A stretch of 64,000 nucleotides of DNA, from NCBI RefSeq assembly GCF_004211955.1, contig NZ_RHJI01000003.1:59101-123100 (forward strand). The letters are read 5' to 3'. The notes beneath the pieces were generated by a model that saw only the letters and a program-made list of their open reading frames with translations, did not search any database and was not told the DNA's origin. Source of the DNA: Escherichia sp. E1V33. GTDB taxonomy: Bacteria; Pseudomonadota; Gammaproteobacteria; Enterobacterales; Enterobacteriaceae. The translations under genes and the position numbers were made by a program. The first letter of the stretch is position 1. Each line of letters opens with the position of its first letter. This document shows positions 1 to 9,268 of this stretch, piece after piece.

Positions 1-2042
1 ACGCGATTGAGGAAGGCGAAGTTCCGTTTGGTTTTGAATTTTTAAGCAAAGTCACCCTGCGGGATATCAACTTCGGCAAAATGGCGGATGATGCCAATGA
101 GTTGATGATTGCCGGAGAAGCGAAGAAGCGAACCGGGTTTAAAGTTTGCCTCGGGTGCGGCATGGTGCAGCGTCCTCGCGATCATGAACCACGTCATGAT
201 TTGAGCTGCAAATATCGCACGGAACCGGAAAAGGCGAAGTTCGAAGATTATCTCTATCTCTATCGCCAGCTGGAGTCAGAAGCGTTGCGTATTCTGCTCC
301 CGGTAAGCAGTTACAGTAATGACCGTGTCGTGGAGGCTTCTCTTGGGGCGGCGATCCAGCTCGGCCTTAAACATTACTTCAAGGGGAATGTCGATCACCT
401 GAAAGGCGTTGTGTACCGCGAGCCGGAAAATGAAGGCGAATCCTGGAGGCAGTATCTGGTGATTTACGATACCGTCCCGGGGGGAACTGGTTCTCTTAAA
501 GAGCTGATGCGCACTCCCGACAATTTGCTGAAATTACTTGAACTGGCCTATCAGGCAATAGTGGAATGCAGTTGCAACAATGATACGCATAAAGATGGTT
601 GTTATCGTTGCGTTTACGCTTACCGTGACCGTGGGCGCATGAAGTATGTCTCCCGCGATCAGGCGCGTCTCTTGCTGGCGAAAATTTTGCAGGCAAGAGA
701 TTCGATACGGGTAATTGATTCCATCAAAAACATTTCCCTCGAAGCCATGATGGGCAGTGAGCTGGAAAAACGGTTTATTAGCTGCCTGCAAGAAAATAAA
801 AACCTGATTGTCAGTCGCAGTTACGCGCATCAGGGCGCTGGGTGGATTATTAACACCCGCAGCGAACCGATGATGAGCTGGCATCTTAAAGCTCAGGTGG
901 ATTTAGGCGCTAAAGAGGCGGTGGGGATCCCTTGTCGCCCGGATTACGTGCTATATCCGCTTATGCAGTCTGATGTCATTAAACCGGTGGCTATTTTCCT
1001 TGATGGCTTTGCGTTCCACAAAAATAGCGTCGCAGAGGATGTGCAAAAACGCCAGGCGATTCGGGATAGCGGTAATTTCTGGGTGTGGACAGTCACGTGG
1101 GCCGATCTCAAAGAGCCTGGGCTTAAACATGTTCAGGATGTCCTGGGACTTGGGCATAACCCGGATATGAAACAGCCTAAGTTTTATAACCTGTTTCACG
1201 ATACCAACTTTGCGGCCCTTGAAGCGTCGTTCCGGGAACGCAACAGTTTTGCACTGCTGCTGGATTATCTCGCCGATCCGGGCGGAAGAACGCAGTTATG
1301 GCAGAGAATGGCTGCTGCACATGCCTGGGTGTGGTTGGATGTGAAGAAGTCACAGGACGCGGGAACGAAACAAAAGTATGCCTATGAAATGCAGGAAAAC
1401 GCGCCAGCCTGGCGGCTAGCAGAGCTTTTGCCAGACGAACCGTTTGTCTTTGGTGGTTTACTCGATAGCTGTAACTCATCGCAGCAATTTATTGAGCTGG
1501 CTTCGGTGTTACCACAACAAGCCATTAAACCGACGACCAGCGTCGCACAAATGCGCAGCTGGCTGCGTTTGCATATCTGTTTTGACGATCGCTATACGCA
1601 GGATGACGGTTATGAAGCGGGACTCAATGGCTTCTGGCGACTGGTAAACCTGTTACAGTTCCTGCCGGATATGACCTTTACCAGCCGTAAAGCCGTGCAT
1701 TTACCGCAGGAAAGCGTTGACACTAAAGTTTCGGCAACGCCAGAGGCAGTACCAGAGACTGATGAGAGTTGGGCTGAGATTATTGAGTTTGGCTTATTAA
1801 GCGCTGAAGAGATCGCGTTGCTTCAGTCTCATTCTCTCTCTGCGCCGACTCTCGGCTACGAATTGCAAAATGATGAAGGTGAAATTATTGCGGAAGCCGA
1901 TCTCGCCTGGCCATCACAAAAATGGGCATTGATTATTGATAATCAAGAATTTATTCCATTATTCACAACTAGGGGTTGGCACGTTGCATTCGGGCCAATT
2001 GACGAAAATACATTGCAACATCTGTCCGGAGGTGACAAATGA
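1..2042 (+). CDS. Large DUF1998 helicase, C-terminal part (5' end outside window)
   Basis: The frame is open from base 3, so this is the last ~680 residues of a longer protein; the ATG at 81 is internal. A zinc-finger-like cysteine cluster (VCLGCG...HDLSC, about 145-225) leads into a DUF1998 domain. DUF1998 is marked by YDTVPGGTGSLKEL near 465-506 and a CxC...CxxC cluster near 570-626. DUF1998 follows the helicase core in DruE-type and MrfA-type superfamily 2 helicases. Farther on, about 925-1110, RPDYVL...VAIFLDGFAFH...TVTWADL resembles the Vsr/DUF559 PD-(D/E)XK nuclease core. That nuclease call is inference. The stop overlaps the next start by 4 bases (ATGA), so the two genes are translationally coupled. 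Probable role is phage or foreign-DNA defence. The helicase motifs themselves lie upstream of the window and cannot be checked here. Confidence 0.8.
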   Translation, partial: AIEEGEVPFGFEFLSKVTLRDINFGKMADDANELMIAGEAKKRTGFKVCLGCGMVQRPRDHEPRHDLSCKYRTEPEKAKFEDYLYLYRQLESEALRILLPVSSYSNDRVVEASLGAAIQLGLKHYFKGNVDHLKGVVYREPENEGESWRQYLVIYDTVPGGTGSLKELMRTPDNLLKLLELAYQAIVECSCNNDTHKDGCYRCVYAYRDRGRMKYVSRDQARLLLAKILQARDSIRVIDSIKNISLEAMMGSELEKRFISCLQENKNLIVSRSYAHQGAGWIINTRSEPMMSWHLKAQVDLGAKEAVGIPCRPDYVLYPLMQSDVIKPVAIFLDGFAFHKNSVAEDVQKRQAIRDSGNFWVWTVTWADLKEPGLKHVQDVLGLGHNPDMKQPKFYNLFHDTNFAALEASFRERNSFALLLDYLADPGGRTQLWQRMAAAHAWVWLDVKKSQDAGTKQKYAYEMQENAPAWRLAELLPDEPFVFGGLLDSCNSSQQFIELASVLPQQAIKPTTSVAQMRSWLRLHICFDDRYTQDDGYEAGLNGFWRLVNLLQFLPDMTFTSRKAVHLPQESVDTKVSATPEAVPETDESWAEIIEFGLLSAEEIALLQSHSLSAPTLGYELQNDEGEIIAEADLAWPSQKWALIIDNQEFIPLFTTRGWHVAFGPIDENTLQHLSGGDK

Positions 2043-4153
2043 CGGTGCAAACGCCCAAGGTGGCACTTTCTGATGGTTTTCTGGGCGCATTCGCGCGGAT
2101 CCCAAAAGCACAGCAAAAAAAGGTGCAGGAATTCATCTCCAAATTCCGTCAGGACCCGACCAGTAATGGACTTAACTATGAAAAGATCCACGATGCGCGC
2201 AGTAAAAATGTTCATTCGGTGCGAATCGATCAAACTTATCGCGGCATTGTTCTGAAACCTGAACAGGGTGCCCTGTATATGCTGATGTGGGTGGATAAAC
2301 ACGACGAAGCATACGACTGGGCGCGGCGGCATGATTGTTCGATTCACCCGGTTACCGGCGCGATTCAGGTCATTGATATTAGCTATATCAAACCGGCAGC
2401 GGAAGCGGTGGTAGATAAACCGAAACTCTTTGCGGCTTACAGCGCGGAACAGATTCTGGCCCTGGGCGTGCCGCCTGTCTTTATTGATCAGGTGATGGCG
2501 CTTACCGATGAAGCCGGGCTTAATCAACTTGAAAGCATAATGCCAGCAGAAGCCTGGGAACCTCTGCACTGGCTGGCAGAAGGGCTGGATTACCAGGAAG
2601 TGCTGGAAGAGTTTAACGATCATCGTGATGAGCCTGTTGATACCAACGACTTTATGGAGGCGATTGAACGAAGTAAACGTCGCTTCCATGTCGTTGAAAA
2701 TGAACAGGAGCTGTTGCAGATGCTTAATGCGCCTTTAGAAAAATGGCGTGTATTTCTGCATCCGAGCCAGCGAAAACTGGTGGAGTCGCCCGCTAATGGT
2801 CCGGTACGAGTACTGGGCGGTGCAGGTACAGGGAAAACGGTTGTTGCGATGCACCGTGCGCGGTGGTTATCTCAGCGTCTGGCAGATAAACCCGGTAAGA
2901 AGGTACTTTTCACGACCTTTACGCGTAACCTGGCGGCAGATATTCGCGCTAATCTCCAGCGGTTGTGTACGCGAGAAGAGATGGCGCGTATTGACGTCGT
3001 TAACATTGATGCCTGGATGAGCGACCAACTAAAACGCCACGGTTATGATTTCCGCGTGGTATACGACAGCGATGAAGGGCGACGCAAATGCTGGAACTAT
3101 GCCTTGCAGCAGGCACCTGCCGAACTGGGGCTACCTGACAATTTCTATGCTGAAGAGTGGCAACGCGTTGTCCAGCCAAATGCGGTTTACACCCGGGAGG
3201 AATACCTCAAAGTCAGCCGGGTTGGACGTGGTACAGCGTTATCCCGTATTCAACGGGCGAAAATCTGGCCAGTCTTTGAAGAATTCAGAGCACAAATGGC
3301 GCGTGCCAAACTGCGCGAAATGGGCGATGCCATGCATGAGGCTATTGTTCTGTTTAAAGAAAAACAGGTTCAACTACCTTATAGCAGTATTGTGGTCGAT
3401 GAAGCTCAAGATATCGGTGCCCCGGCATTTACTCTTATTCGCAGCCTGGTTCCCGAGTCGCCCAACGATCTGTTTATTGTCGGGGATGGGCATCAGCGTA
3501 TTTATCGCAATAAGGTCGTTCTTGGTCAGTGTGGTATTAACGTCCGTGGTCGTCGCAGTAAAAAATTGAAGATTAACTATCGGACCACAGAAGAGACGCG
3601 TCAATTTGCTGTTGGGCTGTTAACTGGTGTGAAGGTTGATAACCTCGATGGCGAAGCGGATACCAGTAATGATTATTTGTCATTACTGCACGGGGAAAAG
3701 CCCATGATTACGCATGCGGCGGATTTCAAAGAAGAGGCTGCGACGCTCGTCAAGCAAATTCAGGCATTGTTGGCGAATCAGGTTCGTTCTCAGGATATCT
3801 GCATTACTGCGCGTACTAAACATGCTTGCGACCGCTACGCATCAGCACTCAATGACGCCGGAATTGAGACATTTAATTTAGGCAATGATAGCGGTGACAG
3901 CGATGCACGCCCAGGCGTGCGGGTTGCAACGATGCACCGTATTAAAGGGCTTGAGTTCCAGTATGTGTTCCTGGTGGGGATTAACGAAGGTGTGGTGCCG
4001 GAAATAAAAGCATTAGCATCCGATGATCCCGTTGAACAGCGTGATGCATTATTTAATGAGCGCGCGTTACTGCATGTGGCTGCAACCCGTGCCGTAAAAG
4101 GGCTGTTTGTTTCATCATCTGGTGTCCCTAGTCCGCTATTAGTGGCTGACTGA
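2039..4153 (+). CDS. UvrD/Rep-type helicase with RelE-like N-terminal domain
   Basis: A 704-residue superfamily 1 helicase. Motif I (GGAGTGKT) is near residue 260, motif II (VVDEAQD) near 452, motif III/IV (GDGHQRIY, then INYRTT) near 480-520, motif V (ATMHRIKGLEF) near 630 and motif VI (HVAATRA) near 685. Residues ~1-100 have the size and pattern of a RelE/ParE/HigB fold (ARIPKAQQKKVQEF..., HSVRIDQTYRGIV..., MLMWVDKHDEAYDWA). The tail keeps the W-x-x-x-HD-AY pattern seen in RelE-like domains fused to helicases. The gene overlaps the DUF1998 helicase by 4 bases, so the two are almost certainly made together. Helicase pairs of this kind occur in defence islands. Whether the RelE-like domain still cuts RNA is unknown. 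Confidence 0.85.
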   Translation: MTVQTPKVALSDGFLGAFARIPKAQQKKVQEFISKFRQDPTSNGLNYEKIHDARSKNVHSVRIDQTYRGIVLKPEQGALYMLMWVDKHDEAYDWARRHDCSIHPVTGAIQVIDISYIKPAAEAVVDKPKLFAAYSAEQILALGVPPVFIDQVMALTDEAGLNQLESIMPAEAWEPLHWLAEGLDYQEVLEEFNDHRDEPVDTNDFMEAIERSKRRFHVVENEQELLQMLNAPLEKWRVFLHPSQRKLVESPANGPVRVLGGAGTGKTVVAMHRARWLSQRLADKPGKKVLFTTFTRNLAADIRANLQRLCTREEMARIDVVNIDAWMSDQLKRHGYDFRVVYDSDEGRRKCWNYALQQAPAELGLPDNFYAEEWQRVVQPNAVYTREEYLKVSRVGRGTALSRIQRAKIWPVFEEFRAQMARAKLREMGDAMHEAIVLFKEKQVQLPYSSIVVDEAQDIGAPAFTLIRSLVPESPNDLFIVGDGHQRIYRNKVVLGQCGINVRGRRSKKLKINYRTTEETRQFAVGLLTGVKVDNLDGEADTSNDYLSLLHGEKPMITHAADFKEEAATLVKQIQALLANQVRSQDICITARTKHACDRYASALNDAGIETFNLGNDSGDSDARPGVRVATMHRIKGLEFQYVFLVGINEGVVPEIKALASDDPVEQRDALFNERALLHVAATRAVKGLFVSSSGVPSPLLVAD

Positions 4154-4169
4154 TAATATGTCCGAAACA

Positions 4170-4195
4170 GACCAGGAGCCGAAACGCTCCTGGTC
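4170..4195. terminator. Inverted repeat between convergent genes
   Basis: A perfect 10-bp stem GACCAGGAGC / GCTCCTGGTC closes a CGAAAC loop just after the helicase stop and before the opposed MBL-fold gene. It has no long T run, so it may serve as a modest bidirectional terminator. Confidence 0.6.
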
Positions 4196-4262
4196 TATAT
4201 AACCGTTCTGGCAACTGGCGATATTTATATTTTTTAGCTCCCAACAGCCAGACAATATTAGC

Positions 4263-5528
4263 TTAGAAATTATATTCGCTTATGCGGTTTGCATATTGCA
4301 CAGTACAACCTGTTTTCTCTATATCTAACGTAACATCAGGATGTGGATGGTTTTTGGATGGGGTGACACACTGGACAAATATAGCTGGCACGAAAAGGCT
4401 GGCATTTTCTGCTGACCAATAGTCTCTGGAACCATGATGAGGAACTTGTATGACGCTTATTGATTTCTTGCGTCTGGGGCCAAAATGGTCAAGCATATCG
4501 CAAGCGACATCCTTGGTCAGGTTAATATCACCGGTAAGAAGAGTAGCGTGTTGAGCCATCGAATCAATAATAGAGTTAATTGTTCGTCCAACATACATAC
4601 ATAACGAAATATTATTTTTTGCTTTAGCTGTGTGACCAAAATGTTTTTGATAACAGGCTTTAAGTTTTTTTCTCCAATCAGGTGGAAGAGAACTAATGTC
4701 ATTTGTAAGTCCTAAGGAATCAATAAGAAGCTCAATCTCCGCTTTTACATCTTTTAACGGGACTTCTGATTTTAATGCGCAAATTTCACCTGATTGAACA
4801 CGGACCAGCCCTAATCCTTTAAAAGATTTCACAACGTTATAGAACATAAATTCGTAAGCGCTGTCTGTACTGTATAATGGAACTGCGTGGTCTATTGTTC
4901 TGATAACCGGACCAGTTTGATTTCCTGAACTTTTAAATTTTAAAAAAGCCCCTTCCTTCCCAAAGAGATCAATCTGCTGTATTGCCTCTCTTTCATTATT
5001 TTGAAAGTTAAGATTGTTAAAGTCTGCATTGAGTGGATAACGCGGAGGGCTGTTTGGCTCCTCATGATTATCATCTGGAGGGGCATCTCCCTGCACCAGA
5101 GTTAATTGCTCCACACTGCCATTTAGATTATTCATCTGTAGCCACCTGAGTGGGTTCAACTGAAAAAGTGCAACACTGGGAGAGACGCCTTTTTTTCCTA
5201 ATACTGCGATTTCACGTACACTTTGTGTCCATTCCGTATAAGGGAGAACGAGTTTTTTAACCCGATAAAGCCTTAAAAGCTCTTCTAACCCATTTACGTG
5301 GTCATCATCAAAATGAGAAATGACTAACATATCAATCACCCTTGAGCCGGGAGTATTTTTAAACCATTTGGGTAAGCTATGGATCTTATTTATGATTGTC
5401 GTTCTGCTGGTGGAACCACAATCATACACTATATTGAATGTGCTGTTACCAGACATGTTTTTTATCTGTCCGGTATAAAGAGTACCTTTACCTACTGCAT
5501 GGAAACATTGCTTTATACTGTGTGCCAT
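4263..5528 (-). CDS. Metallo-beta-lactamase-fold hydrolase (ComEC-like MBL domain)
   Basis: A 421-residue soluble protein. The metal motif SHFDDDHVNG (H72, D76, H77) is the HxxDDH form of the MBL fold. LTGDI and QVPHHGS, typical of ComEC/Rec2-type and related MBL proteins, appear near residues 335-375. The transmembrane channel of ComEC is absent, so this is a stand-alone MBL-domain protein. Such proteins sit beside helicases or nucleotidyltransferases in defence islands. Its substrate (nucleic acid, cyclic nucleotide or other) cannot be read from the sequence. It converges on the helicase pair, so a joint function is only suggested by location. The ATG at 5528 has only a weak ribosome site. 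The gene is AT-richer than the helicases, consistent with horizontal origin. Confidence 0.75.
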   Translation of the reverse strand: MAHSIKQCFHAVGKGTLYTGQIKNMSGNSTFNIVYDCGSTSRTTIINKIHSLPKWFKNTPGSRVIDMLVISHFDDDHVNGLEELLRLYRVKKLVLPYTEWTQSVREIAVLGKKGVSPSVALFQLNPLRWLQMNNLNGSVEQLTLVQGDAPPDDNHEEPNSPPRYPLNADFNNLNFQNNEREAIQQIDLFGKEGAFLKFKSSGNQTGPVIRTIDHAVPLYSTDSAYEFMFYNVVKSFKGLGLVRVQSGEICALKSEVPLKDVKAEIELLIDSLGLTNDISSLPPDWRKKLKACYQKHFGHTAKAKNNISLCMYVGRTINSIIDSMAQHATLLTGDINLTKDVACDMLDHFGPRRKKSISVIQVPHHGSRDYWSAENASLFVPAIFVQCVTPSKNHPHPDVTLDIEKTGCTVQYANRISEYNF

Positions 5529-5983
5529 TGGAGTTAATCCCTTTGAAATAACATATCTGATATGACGTCTACACGTTGAATATTAATCGATGAATCTGCA
5601 ATATTCTTTATGATAAAATAAATGTCTGGCAAGTTAAACATGTAATGATTGAATCTCGTCAGACATTTTATCTGTAGTAAATTGCCATTAATTATTCAGT
5701 TCCATTCACAAGCCATATTATTAGAGTAGTCACCGTTGTTATGGTAATAAATCACATTTCTTTTTCGTAATAGTTCAATATTTATTTTTAAATAGGCGAC
5801 CAGAGGATAGTCTCTGCAGGGGGATTGTGTTTTGGGCAGCTTCAGGACGCTGGTCAGGTAGACGCCGTGGTGGAGTAGGGCTTCACCACTACTTGCGTAT
5901 AACCCCGCCTGGGTTAACCCGCTGGGCGGCTGTCGTTAAATAATCAGACTCTGGTATGTAAAAATCTTCTTGCGGTGTTTCGG

Positions 5984-6064
5984 TCACGAGCTAACCAATC
6001 GAGACCGCGTGGTGTAGAACAGCACGAGCGCAATCGCCACTACAATTGCCGAGAAACCAATAAC
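5984..6064 (-). pseudogene. Possible 5' remnant of gntP (hydrophobic segment only)
   Basis: Reading leftwards from about 6064, a frame encodes VIGFSAIVVAIALVLF followed by YTTRSRLVSS and a TGA at 5986-5984. This is one transmembrane helix and then a stop. It lies about 340 bases upstream of uxuA and divergent from it, where gntP begins in K-12. No ATG starts the frame now. Identification as gntP rests on position and hydrophobicity, not on a confirmed match. Confidence 0.35.
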
Positions 6065-6115
6065 GTTTTTAACTCTCCAGGTTAATCCATTGTTATGTTG
6101 GACGACACGTTATGT

Positions 6116-6134
6116 AAATTGGTCAACCATTATT
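6116..6134. promoter_or_regulatory. Candidate UxuR/ExuR operator 1
   Basis: AAATTGGTCAACCATTATT contains the near-palindrome TTGGT-CA-ACCA expected for the GntR-family hexuronate regulators UxuR and ExuR. It is about 270 bases upstream of uxuA and could also have served the lost divergent gene. Confidence 0.6.
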
Positions 6135-6224
6135 GCGATGAATGTCACATCCCCCGAACGCTAACCGCCGATCCCCTCTTGTTCTCATTTGCAATAACCG
6201 GCAAGAGAGTAGATTTCTTGTGAT

Positions 6225-6240
6225 GTGGTTAACCAATTTT
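6225..6240. promoter_or_regulatory. Candidate UxuR/ExuR operator 2
   Basis: GTGGTTAACCAATTTT has the palindromic core TGGTTAACCA. It lies just upstream of a TTGACA hexamer at 6251-6256, a plausible -35 element for uxuA, so bound repressor would block transcription of uxuAB. Confidence 0.6.
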
Positions 6241-6401
6241 AGATTTCAGGTTGACATGTATTACCAAAAGGTAGAACTTATACGCCATCTCATCCGATGC
6301 AACGCCACGGCTGCGGTCTGGTCGTTCATTCGGATACCTAAACAACTCCGGGGTTCCGCGTCTCTTCGCTGTTGAACCCACTATGTGAAAGAGGAATAAA
6401 C

Positions 6402-7586
6402 ATGGAACAGACCTGGCGCTGGTACGGCCCTAACGATCCGGTTTCTTTAGCTGATGTCCGTCAGGCGGGCGCAACTGGCGTGGTTACCGCGCTGCACCAT
6501 ATCCCGAACGGCGAAGTATGGTCCGTTGAAGAGATCCTCAAACGCAAGGCTATCGTTGAAGACGCAGGCTTGGTGTGGTCTGTCGTGGAAAGCGTGCCAA
6601 TTCACGAAGATATCAAAACCCACACTGGCAACTATGAGCAGTGGATCGCTAACTATCAGCAGACCCTGCGCAACCTGGCGCAGTGCGGTATCCGCACCGT
6701 GTGCTATAACTTCATGCCGGTGCTCGACTGGACCCGTACTGACCTCGAATACGTGCTGCCAGACGGCTCCAAAGCTCTGCGCTTCGACCAGATCGAGTTC
6801 GCTGCATTCGAAATGCACATCCTGAAGCGTCCAGGCGCGGAAGCGGATTACACCGAAGAAGAAATTGCTCAGGCCGCTGAACGCTTCGCCACCATGAGCG
6901 ACGAAGACAAAGCGCGTCTGACCCGTAACATCATCGCAGGTCTGCCGGGCGCGGAAGAGGGTTATACCCTCGACCAGTTCCGTAAGCACCTGGAGCTGTA
7001 CAAAGATATCGACAAAGCGAAGCTGCGCGAAAACTTTGCCGTCTTCCTGAAGGCGATCATTCCAGTTGCCGAAGAAGTTGGCGTGCGTATGGCTGTTCAC
7101 CCGGACGATCCGCCGCGCCCGATCCTCGGCCTGCCGCGTATCGTTTCCACCATTGAAGATATGCAGTGGATGGTTGATACCGTAAACAGCATGGCGAACG
7201 GTTTCACCATGTGCACCGGTTCCTACGGCGTGCGTGCAGACAACGATCTGGTTGATATGATCAAGCAGTTCGGTCCGCGTATTTACTTCACCCATCTGCG
7301 CTCCACCATGCGTGAAGATAACCCGAAAACCTTCCACGAAGCGGCGCACCTGAACGGTGACGTTGATATGTACGAAGTGGTGAAAGCGATTGTTGAAGAA
7401 GAACACCGTCGTAAAGCGGAAGGCAAAGAAGACCTGATCCCGATGCGTCCGGACCACGGTCACCAGATGCTGGACGACCTGAAGAAGAAAACCAACCCAG
7501 GTTACTCCGCAATTGGTCGTCTGAAAGGCCTGGCCGAAGTTCGCGGCGTCGAAATGGCGATCCAGCGCGCTTTCTTTAGCCGTTAA
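6402..7586 (+). CDS. uxuA: Mannonate dehydratase
   Basis: The 394-residue protein begins [19 protein letters not shown] and matches E. coli UxuA throughout as recalled. It removes water from D-mannonate to give 2-dehydro-3-deoxy-D-gluconate in glucuronate breakdown, in the cytoplasm. The family is a metal-dependent TIM barrel; conserved metal-site regions such as MCTGSYG, THLRST and RPDHGH are present. The start is the ATG at 6402 with GAGG eight bases upstream, not the in-frame upstream codon at 6372. uxuB follows 80 bases downstream as part of the same operon. Two UxuR-like operators precede it. Confidence 0.98.
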   Translation: MEQTWRWYGPNDPVSLADVRQAGATGVVTALHHIPNGEVWSVEEILKRKAIVEDAGLVWSVVESVPIHEDIKTHTGNYEQWIANYQQTLRNLAQCGIRTVCYNFMPVLDWTRTDLEYVLPDGSKALRFDQIEFAAFEMHILKRPGAEADYTEEEIAQAAERFATMSDEDKARLTRNIIAGLPGAEEGYTLDQFRKHLELYKDIDKAKLRENFAVFLKAIIPVAEEVGVRMAVHPDDPPRPILGLPRIVSTIEDMQWMVDTVNSMANGFTMCTGSYGVRADNDLVDMIKQFGPRIYFTHLRSTMREDNPKTFHEAAHLNGDVDMYEVVKAIVEEEHRRKAEGKEDLIPMRPDHGHQMLDDLKKKTNPGYSAIGRLKGLAEVRGVEMAIQRAFFSR

Positions 7587-7591
7587 TATCC

Positions 7592-7618
7592 ACCGGCATG
7601 GCTGCGCGCCGTGCCGGT
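7592..7618 (+). repeat. Intercistronic hairpin between uxuA and uxuB
   Basis: ACCGGCATGG pairs with CCGTGCCGGT across a 7-base loop with one G-T wobble. Sitting inside the operon and followed by only a broken pyrimidine run, it may stabilise the uxuA message or terminate weakly. Confidence 0.5.
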
Positions 7619-7666
7619 TCCTTCTTCCTTGCCGTCACTCTCTGAAGACGGATTCTGGAGTTTACG

Positions 7667-9127
7667 ATGACTACTATTGTTGACAGCAATCTGCCGGTTG
7701 CCCGCCCGTCATGGGATCATTCTCGTCTGGAATCACGCATTGTGCATCTCGGTTGCGGAGCGTTTCACCGCGCGCACCAGGCGCTGTATACCCATCATCT
7801 GCTGGAAAGCACCGACAGCGACTGGGGCATCTGCGAAGTTAACCTGATGCCAGGCAACGACCGCGTGCTGATCGAAAACCTGAAAAAACAGCAACTGCTG
7901 TACACCGTAGCGGAAAAAGGCGCAGAAAGCACCGAGCTGAAAATTATCGGTTCGATGAAAGAAGCGCTGCATCCGGAAATCGACGGCTGCGAAGGTATTC
8001 TCAACGCGATGGCGCGTCCGCAGACGGCGATTGTCTCCCTGACGGTCACGGAAAAAGGCTACTGCGCCGATGCGGCAAGCGGTCAGCTGGATCTCAATAA
8101 CCCGCTGATCAAGCACGATCTGGAAAACCCGACTGCGCCGAAGTCCGCGATTGGTTACATCGTAGAAGCCCTGCGTCTGCGTCGTGAAAAAGGGCTGAAA
8201 GCGTTTACCGTAATGTCCTGCGACAACGTACGTGAAAACGGTCATGTGGCGAAAGTTGCCGTTCTCGGTCTGGCTCAGGCACGTGATCCGCAGCTGGCGG
8301 CATGGATTGAAGAGAACGTCACCTTCCCGTGCACCATGGTTGACCGCATCGTTCCGGCGGCGACGCCAGAAACCTTACAGGAAATTGCTGACCAGCTGGG
8401 CGTTTATGACCCGTGCGCCATTGCCTGCGAACCGTTCCGTCAGTGGGTGATTGAAGATAACTTCGTTAATGGTCGCCCGGACTGGGATAAAGTCGGCGCA
8501 CAGTTCGTTGCAGACGTTGTGCCGTTCGAAATGATGAAGCTGCGTATGCTGAACGGCAGCCACTCTTTCCTGGCGTACCTCGGTTACCTCGGCGGCTATG
8601 AAACCATTGCTGACACCATGACTAACCCGGATTATCGCAAAGCGGCCTTTGCCCTGATGATGCAGGAACAAGCGCCAACGCTGTCAATGCCGGAAGGGAC
8701 TGACCTGAACGCTTATGCGACGCTGCTGATCGAGCGTTTCAGCAACCCGTCTCTGCGTCACCGTACCTGGCAGATTGCGATGGACGGCAGCCAGAAGTTA
8801 CCGCAGCGTCTGCTGGACCCGGTGCGTTTGCACCTGCAAAACGGCGGTAGCTGGCGTCATCTGGCGCTGGGCGTAGCGGGCTGGATGCGTTACACCCAGG
8901 GCGTGGATGAGCAAGGTAACGCTATCGACGTGGTAGACCCGATGCTGGCTGAGTTCCAGAAGATTAACGCGCAGTATCAGGGCGCAGAACGCGTGAAAGC
9001 GCTACTGGGCCTGAGCGGTATCTTTGCCGATGATCTGCCACAAAATGCAGACTTTGTTGGTGCGGTGACTGCGGCTTATCAGCAACTGTGCGAGCGCGGC
9101 GCGCGTGAGTGTGTGGCTGCACTGTAA
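7667..9127 (+). CDS. uxuB: D-mannonate oxidoreductase (fructuronate reductase)
   Basis: The 486-residue length equals that of E. coli UxuB. It is a polyol-specific long-chain dehydrogenase/reductase: the N-terminal nucleotide-binding part carries IVHLGCGAFHRAHQA near residue 25, and the C-terminal half carries the signature KLRMLNGSHS near residue 290. It reduces D-fructuronate to D-mannonate with NADH, feeding UxuA. It is the second gene of uxuAB and lies ahead of the repressor gene uxuR. Confidence 0.98.
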   Translation: MTTIVDSNLPVARPSWDHSRLESRIVHLGCGAFHRAHQALYTHHLLESTDSDWGICEVNLMPGNDRVLIENLKKQQLLYTVAEKGAESTELKIIGSMKEALHPEIDGCEGILNAMARPQTAIVSLTVTEKGYCADAASGQLDLNNPLIKHDLENPTAPKSAIGYIVEALRLRREKGLKAFTVMSCDNVRENGHVAKVAVLGLAQARDPQLAAWIEENVTFPCTMVDRIVPAATPETLQEIADQLGVYDPCAIACEPFRQWVIEDNFVNGRPDWDKVGAQFVADVVPFEMMKLRMLNGSHSFLAYLGYLGGYETIADTMTNPDYRKAAFALMMQEQAPTLSMPEGTDLNAYATLLIERFSNPSLRHRTWQIAMDGSQKLPQRLLDPVRLHLQNGGSWRHLALGVAGWMRYTQGVDEQGNAIDVVDPMLAEFQKINAQYQGAERVKALLGLSGIFADDLPQNADFVGAVTAAYQQLCERGARECVAAL

Positions 9128-9153
9128 CTGACTGATTACCCTACAGACTTACT

Positions 9154-9181
9154 GGTCAATCAAATGAAAATTTGGTTGACC
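9154..9181. promoter_or_regulatory. Inverted repeat upstream of uxuR, candidate operator
   Basis: GGTCAA and TTGACC face each other across 16 bases. A second tight repeat, TTGAC-G-GTCAA, is at 9245-9255. Both resemble half-sites of hexuronate regulators and could mediate autoregulation of uxuR. Neither has been tested. Confidence 0.4.
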
Positions 9182-9268
9182 TGTTTTCGTTTATACTGCC
9201 CCGCTGTACGTGCCAACCTTTTATGCAAATGATATAGTTTGTGATTGACGGTCAACGTAAAATTGCCC

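Larger units (their letters stand above)
5529..6401. other. Junction between accessory block and uxuA promoter region
   Basis: This gene-free stretch of ~870 bases starts AT-rich (5529-5800) and becomes mixed, with no intact gene. Towards uxuA it carries a short membrane-segment remnant on the minus strand and two hexuronate-regulator-like operators. In K-12 the divergent neighbour of uxuA is gntP; no intact gntP is here. The 77-residue open frame at 6142-6375 overlaps the operators and promoter and is not credible as a gene. Confidence 0.6.

Noticed and set aside
1943..2689. 248-codon open frame on the minus strand across the helicase gene junction
   Set aside because: It runs antisense through two well-supported genes and has no family features.
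6142..6375. 77-codon open frame upstream of uxuA
   Set aside because: It covers the operator and promoter region of uxuA and has no ribosome site or known motif.
6447..7463. 338-codon open frame on the minus strand opposite uxuA
   Set aside because: It is the antisense shadow of a strongly codon-biased gene; it lacks a ribosome site and recognisable motifs.
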